This document shows, piece after piece, positions 1 through 8,396 of a stretch of DNA of 33,780 nt. Both the position numbers and the translations under genes were made by a program. The notes beneath the pieces were generated by a model. The model was given only the letters and a program-made list of their open reading frames with translations. It was not told the DNA's origin and did not search any database. The DNA is from DASQHY01 sp035602605 (GTDB lineage: Bacteria > Acidobacteriota > Terriglobia > Acidiferrales > UBA7541): contig DATNLZ010000041.1 of assembly GCA_035602605.1 (NCBI GenBank), forward strand, positions 1-33,780. Reading direction: 5' to 3'. The stretch's first letter is position 1; every line of letters starts with the position of its first letter.

Positions 1-1
1 C

Positions 2-289
2 GCCTTTCTCGCTTACTGCTTGCAAGTGACGCTGAAGCAGCGTCTGTTGCTGCACGCCCCGGGGTTGACGCCTACGGCGGTGCTGGAGAAGTTGGCCGAA
101 ATCAAAATGATCGACGTGTGGATTCCCACGGTCGATCAACGATGGTTGATTCTGCCGCGCTACACACAACCTTCTCCAGACGCCAAGCTACTCATCGAGA
201 AGTTGAAATTGCAGTTGCCGAGCCAGCCGCGACCGCGTCTCGTCGCGCAAAAAGATAGCTACGAAATCGAGGTACGGCCCGTGCGGTAG
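2..289 (+). CDS. IS1634-family transposase, C-terminal fragment
   Basis: The frame is open from the window edge to a TAG at 287-289, so about 95 C-terminal residues are visible and the rest lies outside. The fragment reads AFLAYCLQVTLKQRL at its start, followed by a 'LTPTAVLEKLAEI' stretch and 'ILPRYTQPSPDAKLLI'. I recognise this as the conserved tail of DDE transposases of the IS1634 group, following the catalytic core. These enzymes cut and join IS ends. The catalytic residues are not in view, so activity cannot be judged. A TTG at 20 could be mistaken for a start, but the reading frame continues upstream of it. The same family's N-terminus appears at 33707. Confidence 0.8.
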   Translation, partial: AFLAYCLQVTLKQRLLLHAPGLTPTAVLEKLAEIKMIDVWIPTVDQRWLILPRYTQPSPDAKLLIEKLKLQLPSQPRPRLVAQKDSYEIEVRPVR

Positions 290-356
290 GAGGTCGTTTG
301 TGGTGAAGACCTTTCCCTAAGCTCGACTGATTCCAAAGCACTTAACCGGCTCAGAT

Positions 357-383
357 GTGCTCAACTGCGAAAGTTGGGCTAAA
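357..383 (+). repeat. IS right terminal inverted repeat
   Basis: The sequence includes CAACTGCGAAAGTTGGGCTA. Its reverse complement begins TTTAGCCC and matches the segment at 33549-33575 at 21 of 27 positions, with the outer eight bases identical. The matching pair sits at the expected distances from the transposase stop (about 90 bp) and from the start of the other copy (about 155 bp). Confidence 0.65.
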
Positions 384-399
384 CTGAAGTCGCTGCGCT

Positions 400-1281
400 A
401 TGGCGCGACTCGCACAAACAGAAAAGCCCACGGGGAGGCTGTATTTGGTCTCCACCCCGATCGGGAACCTCGAAGATATTACTCTGCGCGCCCTGCGCAT
501 ACTGCGTGAGTGCGATTTGATCGCTTGCGAAGACACCCGGCAGACGCAGAAGCTTTTGAATCACTACGAAATCCGCAAGCGCCTGGTGAGCTACCACGAG
601 CATAACGAGATTACCCGCGCTTCGGAATTGGTGATTGAACTTGAGCAAGGCGCGCAAGTAGCACTGGTGAGCGATGCGGGCACACCGCTTGTGTCCGACC
701 CTGGTTATCGTCTTGTGACTCTTGCCTTGCGGCACCATATTCCCGTCGTTCCCATTCCAGGTGCTTCCGCTCTGATCGCCGCGCTAGTTGGGTCGGGCAT
801 GCCGAGCGAAGAATTCCTCTTTGCTGGATTTCTTCCTTCGCGCGGAGGAGAACGCCGCGCTGCTTTGGAAAAATACTCGGGCGATCATCGTACGCTAGTC
901 TTCTATGAGGCTCCTCACCGCCTGGGGGATACGCTCAAGGATGCATGGGAAATTCTTGGCGACCGGCCCGCTTGCGTCGCACGAGAAGTGAGCAAGATTC
1001 ACGAGGAGTTTTTGCGTGGGCGTCTTTCCGAATTGCAGGAACACATCCGACAAAAACCTGCGCGTGGAGAACTTACGCTTCTGATCGGGCCGGCAAATGA
1101 AGAAAGCCGGCACGCTGAGACCGCTGTGCCGAAACCGCTGGTAAGCCGCGTCGAGGAATTGATGCAGGAACAACAGATTGATCGTAAAGCCGCACTGAAA
1201 CAAGCGGCGCGTGAGCGCGGATTGACGAAGCGCGAGGCATACAAGCAATTGCTTGTCTACCGGAGCAGGTCGATTCATTAA
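400..1281 (+). CDS. rsmI: 16S rRNA (cytidine1402-2'-O)-methyltransferase RsmI
   Basis: This is a 293-residue cytoplasmic SAM-dependent enzyme of the tetrapyrrole-methylase fold. RsmI 2'-O-methylates C1402 of 16S rRNA in the decoding centre. Family motifs are complete and in order: YLVSTPIGNLEDIT near residues 15-28, CEDTRQTQKLL near 43-53, SYHEHNE near 64-70, ALVSDAGTPLVSDPG near 88-102 and PIPGASALIAAL near 118-129. Length is normal for the family. The gene stands alone on this strand. Its ATG lies only about 17 bp after the end of an IS element and has no clear Shine-Dalgarno sequence, so its native promoter and leader may have been displaced or replaced. It converges with the PilZ-like gene 42 bp downstream. 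Confidence 0.95.
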   Translation: MARLAQTEKPTGRLYLVSTPIGNLEDITLRALRILRECDLIACEDTRQTQKLLNHYEIRKRLVSYHEHNEITRASELVIELEQGAQVALVSDAGTPLVSDPGYRLVTLALRHHIPVVPIPGASALIAALVGSGMPSEEFLFAGFLPSRGGERRAALEKYSGDHRTLVFYEAPHRLGDTLKDAWEILGDRPACVAREVSKIHEEFLRGRLSELQEHIRQKPARGELTLLIGPANEESRHAETAVPKPLVSRVEELMQEQQIDRKAALKQAARERGLTKREAYKQLLVYRSRSIH

Positions 1282-1323
1282 GCGCGGACATTGCGCCTGC
1301 AGCAACGAAACTGCACCAATGAA

Positions 1324-1683
1324 TTACGCCGAGGTCTCGGGACGGAAGATGCGCTGGAAGCGGCGCCCGGTGAATTGGACTCCAACGATGCGTTGGCGGC
1401 GGCCCTCGACCGGGACAACGTGGATAACTCGCCCTCTCGTGGCAAAGTCTTTTTCGGCGGTATTCCCTGGACGAGCCAGGGGAATAGTGATCTCAAGATC
1501 CGCGCCCAAGTCAATCCTGTGGCGAGTAACAAACGCCGCGCCCGAGCGGCAGAGGTTTTCGCTCGCGGTGCTCTCCTCGAATTGCATTCCGTCGCAATCG
1601 CGGCCGCGAACCCACATCGGGAGATGCACGGTGACACGGTGATCGGCACGCTGCTTCGTGGGCAATGGCGCGGCTTCGGTCAT
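1324..1683 (-). CDS. PilZ-like domain protein
   Basis: A 119-residue single-domain protein. PilZ domains bind cyclic-di-GMP and alter motility, exopolysaccharide or surface behaviour. A RADHR stretch near residues 12-16 fits the RxxxR arm. A later 'ENLCRSGAAF' near 42-51 fits the [D/N]xSxxG element, with Cys in place of the usual Ser, followed by alternating beta strands ending in 'IVGVQFTG'. The imperfect second motif means nucleotide binding is uncertain; many acidobacterial PilZ-like proteins are degenerate. The ATG overlaps the stop of dusB in an ATGA junction, so it is probably translated by coupling as the last gene of the rfaE2-mfd operon. Confidence 0.65.
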   Translation of the reverse strand: MTEAAPLPTKQRADHRVTVHLPMWVRGRDCDGMQFEESTASENLCRSGAAFVTRHRIDLGADLEITIPLARPGNTAEKDFATRGRVIHVVPVEGRRQRIVGVQFTGRRFQRIFRPETSA

Positions 1684-2678
1684 TGCTGGGTATTCTCCTG
1701 AGCCGCTGAATGAGCGGCGAAAAAAGCCTCCACGCGGTCAAGCACTTCCACGGGCTTGCGGGCCGAATGAACCGCGCGGCGCAACTCGCTTCCATTCCGG
1801 ACGCCGTGGGTGAACCAACAAGCAAACTGTTTCATCTTACCGATGGCATCCGGCAATTCGGCATCGATAAGCCGCCGAAAATAACCAGACAGTAAGAAGT
1901 AACGATCTAAATCAGAAGGCAGGTCATACCGACCGCAGCCAGCATACTGCGCCATCTGGGAAAAGATCCAGGGATTTGTAGCTGCGGCGCGCCCAATCAT
2001 AACTGCATCGCACCCGGTCTCACGAAACATTCGCTCCGCGTCCTCCGGCGAATTGATGTCGCCATTGCCGATGACCGGTATGCGCACGGCTTCTTTCACG
2101 CGACGAATTACCGTCCAGTCCGCGCGACCGTTCAGACCCTGCACGCGGGTACGCGGGTGCACCGCGATGCCTTCGATGCCAATCTGTTCGGCCATCCGCG
2201 CCACTTCCGGGGCCACAATAGTGTTCTCATCCCAACCGGCGCGGATCTTTATAGTAAGCGGAATGCGCACGGCCCCGCGGACAGCGCTCAAGATGTGCTC
2301 GAGAAGCTTCAAGTCGCGCAGCAGGCCAGAGCCGCCGCACTTCACCACCTTCTTTGCAGGACAACCTAGGTTGATATCTACCATATCGAAGCCCAGCTGC
2401 TCCACTTGCGCGGCAGCAGCGGCCATCGAATCGGGATTAGCGCCGAACAGCTGCGCCGTAATGGGGTGCTCATCTTCCTGAAAATATAAATAATGAAGGG
2501 TGCGCGCTGAGTCGCGAGTGATGCCCTCGGCGCTGGTGAACTCGGTCATGAGGAGTCCACAACCGCCGAGCCCCCGAATCACGCGACGAAATATGGTGTC
2601 GGTAATGCCAGCCATGGGAGCAAGCACTGCCGCAGGGTGAATCGACAGATTTCGAATTGTCAGTGCGCGAGGAAACAT
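1680..2678 (-). CDS. dusB: tRNA-dihydrouridine synthase (DusB-type)
   Basis: A flavin-dependent TIM-barrel enzyme that reduces uridines in the D-loop of tRNA using NADPH. With the ATG at 2678 it has 332 residues. Motifs are clear: VLAPMAGITD near residue 18, the catalytic Cys in DINLGCPAKK at about 106, the phosphate- and flavin-contacting Lys in IKIRAGW at about 144, His in VHPRTR at about 174, and the GNGDI and MIGRAAATNPW loops of the barrel. A GTG at 2714 would add 12 residues, but they are not family-like and it has no better ribosome-binding site. The gene sits 74 bp downstream of the YhaM-type gene if the ATG is used, and overlaps the PilZ-like gene by 4 nt. DusB rather than another Dus is chosen by overall resemblance. 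Confidence 0.9.
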   Translation of the reverse strand: MFPRALTIRNLSIHPAAVLAPMAGITDTIFRRVIRGLGGCGLLMTEFTSAEGITRDSARTLHYLYFQEDEHPITAQLFGANPDSMAAAAAQVEQLGFDMVDINLGCPAKKVVKCGGSGLLRDLKLLEHILSAVRGAVRIPLTIKIRAGWDENTIVAPEVARMAEQIGIEGIAVHPRTRVQGLNGRADWTVIRRVKEAVRIPVIGNGDINSPEDAERMFRETGCDAVMIGRAAATNPWIFSQMAQYAGCGRYDLPSDLDRYFLLSGYFRRLIDAELPDAIGKMKQFACWFTHGVRNGSELRRAVHSARKPVEVLDRVEAFFAAHSAAQENTQQ

Positions 2679-2752
2679 TCCATTCGCTTCGCTTGAGCGG
2701 CTTGGCACAAGCACGTCGAGATTATCAGATTCCGATCACTGCGTTCGTAGCT

Positions 2753-3796
2753 TTATTTTTTTACCGGACCGGTTTGGTAGGACTCGCCGTCCGAAGTGAG
2801 GTTCAAGCTGCGCTGCACGGTTTCTTCGGGTGAGCCTACACCCTGCTTCAAATATTCTTCGACGCGCAGGAGACGGCGATCGAGCGCGGAGCTTCTTTCT
2901 GTCCACTCGCCATCACCTTTATCCGACGCAAAAGCGGCGCGCATCGCCGCCATTTTTGAGTCCAGGTCGTCAAGATAATGGAGCAGGAGAGCTTCGCGAA
3001 ACATTGGCAGTTTAGGCGAACCGAATGCATATTGCCCGTGATGACTGATGAGCATGTGTTGAATCAGGGTTTTCAGTTCCGTTGGAAAGTTGGGGATAGC
3101 GTCAATCCTCTTGCTGACAGTCTCAATCTCCATCACGATGTGTCCAAGCAGTTGGCCGGAGGTGGTGTAGCCAAGTGAGCGCTCGTAGGACAGCTCATCG
3201 ATTTTACCTATATCGTGAAGTATGGCTCCAGCAATGAGGAAGCCCGCATCGGTCTCCGGATAATGCGCAGCCACCACTTTGCAGAGTCCGCAGAGGCTGA
3301 CCACATGCTCAAGTAAGCCCCCGAGGTAAGCGTGATGCATGATCTTGGCGGCCGGGGCCCGCTTCAGCTTGACGGCAATCGCGGGATCGTTAAGCACATC
3401 CTCAGCGAGCCGGCGAAGCCAGGGATTCGGAATGGAAGCGGCGCAATCCTGAAGCTCCGCGTAAAGCTTCTCGACATCTTCTTTGGTACAGGCAAAATAA
3501 TCGGAGAGATCGACTTCCGCAGGCTCGGCGAGCCGTAAGCGATCAAGAGCAAGCTGCATGCGGTTGCGATACGCTTCCACTCGAGCTTGCACTTTCACAA
3601 TATCGTCGCGGCAAATGGCGGCGGAGTCCTCAAAGCGGTGCCACATGCGCGCCTCAATCGAACCGGTGCGGTCGCTTAGCTCAAGACGCAGATAAGCCTT
3701 GCCTTCACGCGTGGAGCGAAGTTCCTTTTCGCAAACGAGGAAAAACGAAGTGATCGTCTGATCGGGAGCCAGATCGGCGACGTATGCGGGTTTCAT
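2753..3796 (-). CDS. yhaM: YhaM-family 3'-5' exoribonuclease (OB fold plus HD domain)
   Basis: A 347-residue cytoplasmic protein. The N-terminal part (about 10-95) resembles an OB-fold nucleic-acid binding domain, with 'KAYLRLELSDRTGSIEARMW' the recognisable strand. The C-terminal part is a metal-dependent HD hydrolase: His in LLEHVVSLC near 164, the HD pair in AILHDIGKIDEL at 194-195, the His pair in ISHHGQ at 252-253, and Asp residues in LHYLDDLDSK near 276-279. This order is that of YhaM, an Mn-dependent 3'-5' exonuclease on single-stranded RNA or DNA in Gram-positive bacteria. Length is close to the family's. The start codon overlaps the stop of the surA-like gene as ATGA. The exact substrate in this phylum is unproven. 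Confidence 0.85.
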   Translation of the reverse strand: MKPAYVADLAPDQTITSFFLVCEKELRSTREGKAYLRLELSDRTGSIEARMWHRFEDSAAICRDDIVKVQARVEAYRNRMQLALDRLRLAEPAEVDLSDYFACTKEDVEKLYAELQDCAASIPNPWLRRLAEDVLNDPAIAVKLKRAPAAKIMHHAYLGGLLEHVVSLCGLCKVVAAHYPETDAGFLIAGAILHDIGKIDELSYERSLGYTTSGQLLGHIVMEIETVSKRIDAIPNFPTELKTLIQHMLISHHGQYAFGSPKLPMFREALLLHYLDDLDSKMAAMRAAFASDKGDGEWTERSSALDRRLLRVEEYLKQGVGSPEETVQRSLNLTSDGESYQTGPVKK

Positions 3797-4896
3797 GCGC
3801 CTGAGTTTTTGCGTTTCCCGAATACTCCAAACTTCTTGTGACCTTTCCTAATTTTGCTTTCTTCGGGCTGAGCCTGTACTTCTTGAATGGGAGTTCCAGA
3901 TGCGCCCGCGCTATCCACGTAACCGGGCTTGACGACAACGTAACTCTCCTCGCGGAGCGTCTTCAAATATTTTCTGAGAGCAGGGTCCATTTTCCCCTGG
4001 TAGAGCTTGTTCATGATTTCAGGCTCAACCTTGGCGAGCGGTTGCAGCCCCGCGTCGTAATGCTCCTGAACTTGCAAAAAGAGAAAACCCTGCTTGCTGC
4101 GAATCACCTCGGTGTATTCATTCTTTTTGAGTGGGAATGCGGCATCTTCGATTTCTTTCGAAAGTTCGCCGCGTTTGAAAAGCCCCAACTCGCCACCTTG
4201 CTTTGCAGTGCTGCCGTCGGAGCGCCGTCGCGCGAGCTCGGCGAAATCATCGCCATTCTTAATCTTCTCGAGCAAATCATTCGCTTTTTTCTCAAGCGCC
4301 GGGATTTCGGCTTCGGTTTTGCCTTCTGTGCTGACGAAAATTTCGCGCAAATAGACCTGCTCCGGCCGAATAAATTCACTCTTATGTTCGTTGTAATATT
4401 GTTGGACGGCGGACTTGTCAATCATTATCCGCGAGCTAACTTCCCTTCCAATAACCAACTCGGTGAGCAGATGATTGCGCAGATTGTTCTTAAAGTCTTC
4501 GAAATTAGTTCCCTGCGATGTCACCGCCTTCTCGAGCGCCTCCATATCAGGAAGGTTATTTTGCTGGCGAATCTGATCAAGCTTCTTGACCAACTCGGAT
4601 TCGACGCTGACCCCCATATCTTTGGCTCGTTGGACCAACAATGATTGGTCAATCAGGTCACGCAGTGCATTTTTATCTTTGTCGCCGACCAACGTTTGCA
4701 ATTGCTCGGGAGTGCAGCGCGGGCATTCCTGGCGCCCGTCCTCATCGGCGCTGCCCCGGGCGCGCCGCAGGTCTGACAAGGTGATGACTTCATTATTCAC
4801 GCGCGCCACAATTTCCTCGACAACCTTGCCGCCTTCTTGCGCCGAGAGTGCAGCGGCGGGGAGAAATATCAAGAGCAGAAGAGTAATTTGTTTCAT
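3793..4896 (-). CDS. surA: SurA-like periplasmic chaperone/peptidylprolyl isomerase
   Basis: A secreted protein of 367 residues with a SurA N-terminal chaperone region and one parvulin-type rotamase domain (about 180-280; motifs REIFVST, FAELARRRSDGSTAKQGGELG and FLFLQVQEH). SurA escorts outer-membrane proteins to the barrel assembly machinery. The ATG at 4896 was chosen because it starts a typical signal peptide (MKQITLLLLIFLPAAALSAQ). The upstream ATG at 4998 would place 34 charged residues before it and would start inside mfd. The gene lies 26 bp after mfd. There is only one rotamase domain, where E. coli SurA has two. A CPRC pair at 58-61 in the exported part is unusual. The C-terminus is Lys/Arg-rich. 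Confidence 0.85.
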   Translation of the reverse strand: MKQITLLLLIFLPAAALSAQEGGKVVEEIVARVNNEVITLSDLRRARGSADEDGRQECPRCTPEQLQTLVGDKDKNALRDLIDQSLLVQRAKDMGVSVESELVKKLDQIRQQNNLPDMEALEKAVTSQGTNFEDFKNNLRNHLLTELVIGREVSSRIMIDKSAVQQYYNEHKSEFIRPEQVYLREIFVSTEGKTEAEIPALEKKANDLLEKIKNGDDFAELARRRSDGSTAKQGGELGLFKRGELSKEIEDAAFPLKKNEYTEVIRSKQGFLFLQVQEHYDAGLQPLAKVEPEIMNKLYQGKMDPALRKYLKTLREESYVVVKPGYVDSAGASGTPIQEVQAQPEESKIRKGHKKFGVFGKRKNSGA

Positions 4897-4922
4897 AGCT
4901 ATCCCGATAATCGATTCTAACC

Positions 4923-7900
4923 TTACGATTGCAATTGGAGCAATACGTTTCTGACTGTTTCGATCATGCTTCCTTGCACTCTCTTCCAATCCAGCCACAT
5001 CACGCCGGTTGGGTCCAGCCGAATCCCTTTTTGTTGCGCCACCAATTGGACGAGCCGAGAGAGATCCAGTTGCGTTTCCGGATGAAATTTAACGGCGACC
5101 TTGTCTCCCTGGCGTTCTACAGATGAAACCAGGAGTCTCTCGCATTGCGCTTTGAGGACCGCGTAGTCGAGAAGATTGGCGACCGCCGGAGGCGGCGGGC
5201 CGAAGCGGTCGGCCAATTCGCGGTGCTCGTCTTCTCTTTCTGTGTCGTTCGAAATTCCGGCAATGCGCTTGTACGTGCGCAGGCGCAAGTTTTCACTCGG
5301 GATGTACTCCGGTGGAATGCGAATATCCAGTCCGAGATGGAGTGTGCAGCGCCGCTCCGGCAACGTTTGCTCGCCCTTCAATGAAGCCACCGCGCGCTCC
5401 AACATCTGGCAATAAAGATCGAAACCGATCGCGTTGATGTGCCCGTGCTGTTGGCGGCCGAGAAGATTGCCCGCGCCACGCAATTCCAGATCGAGTGCGG
5501 CAATCCGAAAGCCAGCGCCCAGTTCGCTGAATTCCTTAAGAGCAGACAGTCGCCGCCGCGCCAAATCGGAAAGCGAGCCTTCGGGAGGAACCAGAAGATA
5601 CGCATACGCGCGCTGGTTCGACCGGCCGACACGTCCGCGAAGCTGGTAGAGCTCACCGAGCCCAAAGCGATCGGCTCGGTTAATAATGATGGTATTGGCT
5701 CGCGGGATGTCCAGCCCATTTTCAACAATGGTGGTGGAGACAAGTACGTCGGCTTCGTCTTTGACAAATTTGATCATCGCGCTCTCGAGATCGCGCTCGT
5801 TCATTTGGCCATGCGCAACTACGATGCGGGCCTCGGGGACGAGCTTCTGCAGAAGACCCGCCAGGGAATAAATGGATTGCACGCGGTTGTGGATGAAAAA
5901 CACTTGTCCTTTGCGAAGCAGCTCTTCCCGAATAGCCCGCTGCACCAGGGCTTCCTGAAACGGAGCGACCACGGTTTGAATGGCCAGACGATCTCGCGGT
6001 GGTGTCTCGATAACCGACATATCGCGCAGCCCGGCGAGTGACATGTGCAGGGTGCGCGGAATGGGCGTCGCGGAAAGAGAGAGCGCATCGACGTCTTTTT
6101 TCATTTCCTTCAGGCGCTCTTTGTGAGCCACTCCGAAGCGCTGCTCTTCGTCAATGACCAGCAAACCCAGGTCCTGAAAACGTACGTCTTTGGATATCAG
6201 GCGATGCGTTCCGATGACGACATCGACTTTACCGGCCTCGATGGCCGCGAGAATTTCTTTTTGCTCACGGGGGGTCCGAAAGCGGCTGAGCATCTCGATG
6301 CGAATGGGAAAGGCTGCAAAACGCCTGCGAAAGGTTTCGTAATGCTGGAATACCAGCACGGTGGTGGGTGCCAGCACGGCTACTTGTTTCGAATCCGCAA
6401 CCGCTTTAAAGGCCGCGCGCATGGCTACTTCGGTTTTGCCGTAGCCCACGTCTCCGCATAACAATCGATCCATCGGCAGCGGCCGCTCCATGTCACGCTT
6501 GACGTCAGCAATGGCATTGGCCTGGTCGGGCGTTTCATCGAAGGGAAAGGCATCTTCGAATTCGCGCTGCCAGTTGCCGTCAGGGGCAAATGTAAATCCG
6601 GTGGCCGATTTTCTTTCCGCATAAAGCTTGATGAGTTGCTCGGCCATATCCGCAAGCGACTTGCGCACGCGGCTCTTGCGCGCAACCCAAGCCGTGCCTC
6701 CAAGCTTGTCGAGCGGTGGCGCCGCTCCTTCCACGGTGTGATAAATCTGGACCAGATCCATGCGCTCGAGCGGCACATACAGTCGGGCATCATCGGCGTA
6801 GCGCAAGGTCATGAATTCGCCGCGCGCACCTTCCGATTCCAGGTTGCGCAGGCCTTCGAATTGACCGATTCCGTGGTCAATGTGTACAACGTAGTCCCCG
6901 GGCTTCAGTTCGGAGAAGTCGCTGAAGAAACCCGCGGTTTTGGCGCGACGCTTGGGTCTCTCGGCGGGTAAAACTTCGAAGAGGTCAGCTGTTCCATAAA
7001 TGACTAGCTTGCTGTCTGGAAAAGCCACTCCTTCGGTTAACGGAGCGCGTGTCAGGACCACTACTGAAACGGTGCCGGCGCTGGAATCATCGGTAAGCCG
7101 CACACCGGTTGCGCTGTCCTCCAGTTCGCCTAACAAATAAGGAAGTTCGTAGTCGCGGCAGAGATCCGCTAATCGCTCTAGCTCCCCCGTGCTCCCGGCG
7201 GAAACCATCACCTGATCGTCTGCGGTTAACCGCGCGCGCACTTCGCTCATGAAGCCGGGTACGTTGCCATGAAACTTCTGTGTCGCTTGCACCGGCATCT
7301 CTTCGGCGGGTTCAGACTGCCGAAGATGCAAGTGCTCAAGCGCGAGGCGCTGGTGAGAGTCGAAAAGCTCCTTCCATTGAGTCTCGGAGAAGAATAGAGT
7401 TTCGTATCCAGCAGCGTCTTCGGTTTCGGCTTCCGAAGAGGCCCTGCTCATATTCGCAAAGAATTCGGAGCTAGCGCTCTCGAGTGCGTCTGGTTCATCG
7501 AGTACAACCAGCGGCGCAGACGAACCGCAGCAAAGTTGAAGAATATTCGTGGCACCAGGATCCAGGCGCGCGGCCTCGAATTCCCAGCCCGGCAGCGCGG
7601 CCGCTTCGCGCAGTTCTCGCTCGGCAGCATCGGGCGACGCGTGAGCATAAACGCGCTCGAGAACTTCGCGCCGTCGCGGGAATTCCGTGAGCGGAACAAA
7701 CGTAGCCCGAATTACCGGGGAAATCGAACGCTGCGATGCCGGGTCATACTCACGCAAGGACTCGACGGTGTCCCCAAACAGTTCGAGACGCACCGGGTGC
7801 ATCGCTTCCGGCGAAAACACATCGACGATTCCTCCGCGCGCGGCGAATTGGCCGGGCATCTCCGCAGTCTCCACGCGCTCGTAACCAACCGCAGCGAGAT

Positions 7901-8396
7901 GCATGAGAAGCTCATCAAGCTCGACTACCGAATCGCGCTCGAGAGTGCGCCCCAAGCCCCGGTAAAATTCGGCTTCGCGCAGACGCAAAAGTGCCGCAGG
8001 GAGCGAGACGATCAAAACGTGGATGATGCCGCTCGAGAGTCGCCACAGTGTGTCTGCGCGGGTTTCAAGAATTTCGGCGTGTGGTGAAAGCCCTTGCCAA
8101 GGCAAGACGTCGAGCGCCGGTAACATAGCCACTTGCGTGATCGGTCCGGCTACCGCGTGGCAAAAATAACTGACCGACTCTAGCAGATCTTCAGCCCGCT
8201 CATTCGACTTCACTAGAAGTATTACGGGACGACGCAACACTCCGACGGCGTGCGCGGCCACAAGCGCCTTAGCGGGATCGTTAAGCCCTGCCAGCGTTTG
8301 TTGAGGAGAATTTTGGCGCAGTGCTCCAAAAGCTTTTTCTACGGCCGGGTGGCGCGCAATCCGTGCCAGCAGCTCTGATACGGCAGGCAGAATCAT
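4923..8396 (-). CDS. mfd: Transcription-repair coupling factor Mfd
   Basis: A DNA translocase of 1157 residues that removes stalled RNA polymerase from lesions and recruits UvrA. Domains in order: UvrB-like N-terminal modules, the CarD-like RNA-polymerase interaction domain (GDYVVHIDHGIGQFEGL near 499), a superfamily 2 motor with Walker A GDVGYGKTE near 646 and Walker B DEEQRFG near 750, motif VI with QLRGRVGRS near 920, and a C-terminal TRCF domain. The ATG at 8396 is chosen because it forms an ATGA overlap with rfaE2 and yields the usual start (MILPAVSELLARI). The in-frame ATG at 8564 would lie deep within rfaE2. Length is normal and no lesion is seen. Confidence 0.97.
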   Translation of the reverse strand: MILPAVSELLARIARHPAVEKAFGALRQNSPQQTLAGLNDPAKALVAAHAVGVLRRPVILLVKSNERAEDLLESVSYFCHAVAGPITQVAMLPALDVLPWQGLSPHAEILETRADTLWRLSSGIIHVLIVSLPAALLRLREAEFYRGLGRTLERDSVVELDELLMHLAAVGYERVETAEMPGQFAARGGIVDVFSPEAMHPVRLELFGDTVESLREYDPASQRSISPVIRATFVPLTEFPRRREVLERVYAHASPDAAERELREAAALPGWEFEAARLDPGATNILQLCCGSSAPLVVLDEPDALESASSEFFANMSRASSEAETEDAAGYETLFFSETQWKELFDSHQRLALEHLHLRQSEPAEEMPVQATQKFHGNVPGFMSEVRARLTADDQVMVSAGSTGELERLADLCRDYELPYLLGELEDSATGVRLTDDSSAGTVSVVVLTRAPLTEGVAFPDSKLVIYGTADLFEVLPAERPKRRAKTAGFFSDFSELKPGDYVVHIDHGIGQFEGLRNLESEGARGEFMTLRYADDARLYVPLERMDLVQIYHTVEGAAPPLDKLGGTAWVARKSRVRKSLADMAEQLIKLYAERKSATGFTFAPDGNWQREFEDAFPFDETPDQANAIADVKRDMERPLPMDRLLCGDVGYGKTEVAMRAAFKAVADSKQVAVLAPTTVLVFQHYETFRRRFAAFPIRIEMLSRFRTPREQKEILAAIEAGKVDVVIGTHRLISKDVRFQDLGLLVIDEEQRFGVAHKERLKEMKKDVDALSLSATPIPRTLHMSLAGLRDMSVIETPPRDRLAIQTVVAPFQEALVQRAIREELLRKGQVFFIHNRVQSIYSLAGLLQKLVPEARIVVAHGQMNERDLESAMIKFVKDEADVLVSTTIVENGLDIPRANTIIINRADRFGLGELYQLRGRVGRSNQRAYAYLLVPPEGSLSDLARRRLSALKEFSELGAGFRIAALDLELRGAGNLLGRQQHGHINAIGFDLYCQMLERAVASLKGEQTLPERRCTLHLGLDIRIPPEYIPSENLRLRTYKRIAGISNDTEREDEHRELADRFGPPPPAVANLLDYAVLKAQCERLLVSSVERQGDKVAVKFHPETQLDLSRLVQLVAQQKGIRLDPTGVMWLDWKRVQGSMIETVRNVLLQLQS

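Larger units (their letters stand above)
1..383 (+). mobile_element. Right end of an IS1634-family (IS4-like) insertion sequence, cut by the window edge
   Basis: This segment holds the last part of a transposase gene, about 70 bp of non-coding DNA and a terminal inverted repeat ending near 381-383. The reverse complement of 357-383 matches 21 of 27 positions of the left end of a second copy at 33549-33575, which supports this as the true right end. The element stops about 17 bp before the start codon of rsmI. The family assignment comes from the protein sequence. The exact last base is uncertain because no target-site duplication can be checked with only one end of this copy in view. Confidence 0.75.

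Noticed and set aside
3838..4644. 268-codon open frame on the plus strand
   Set aside because: It is antisense to the SurA-like gene, whose family motifs are clear, and has no ribosome-binding site or recognisable family.
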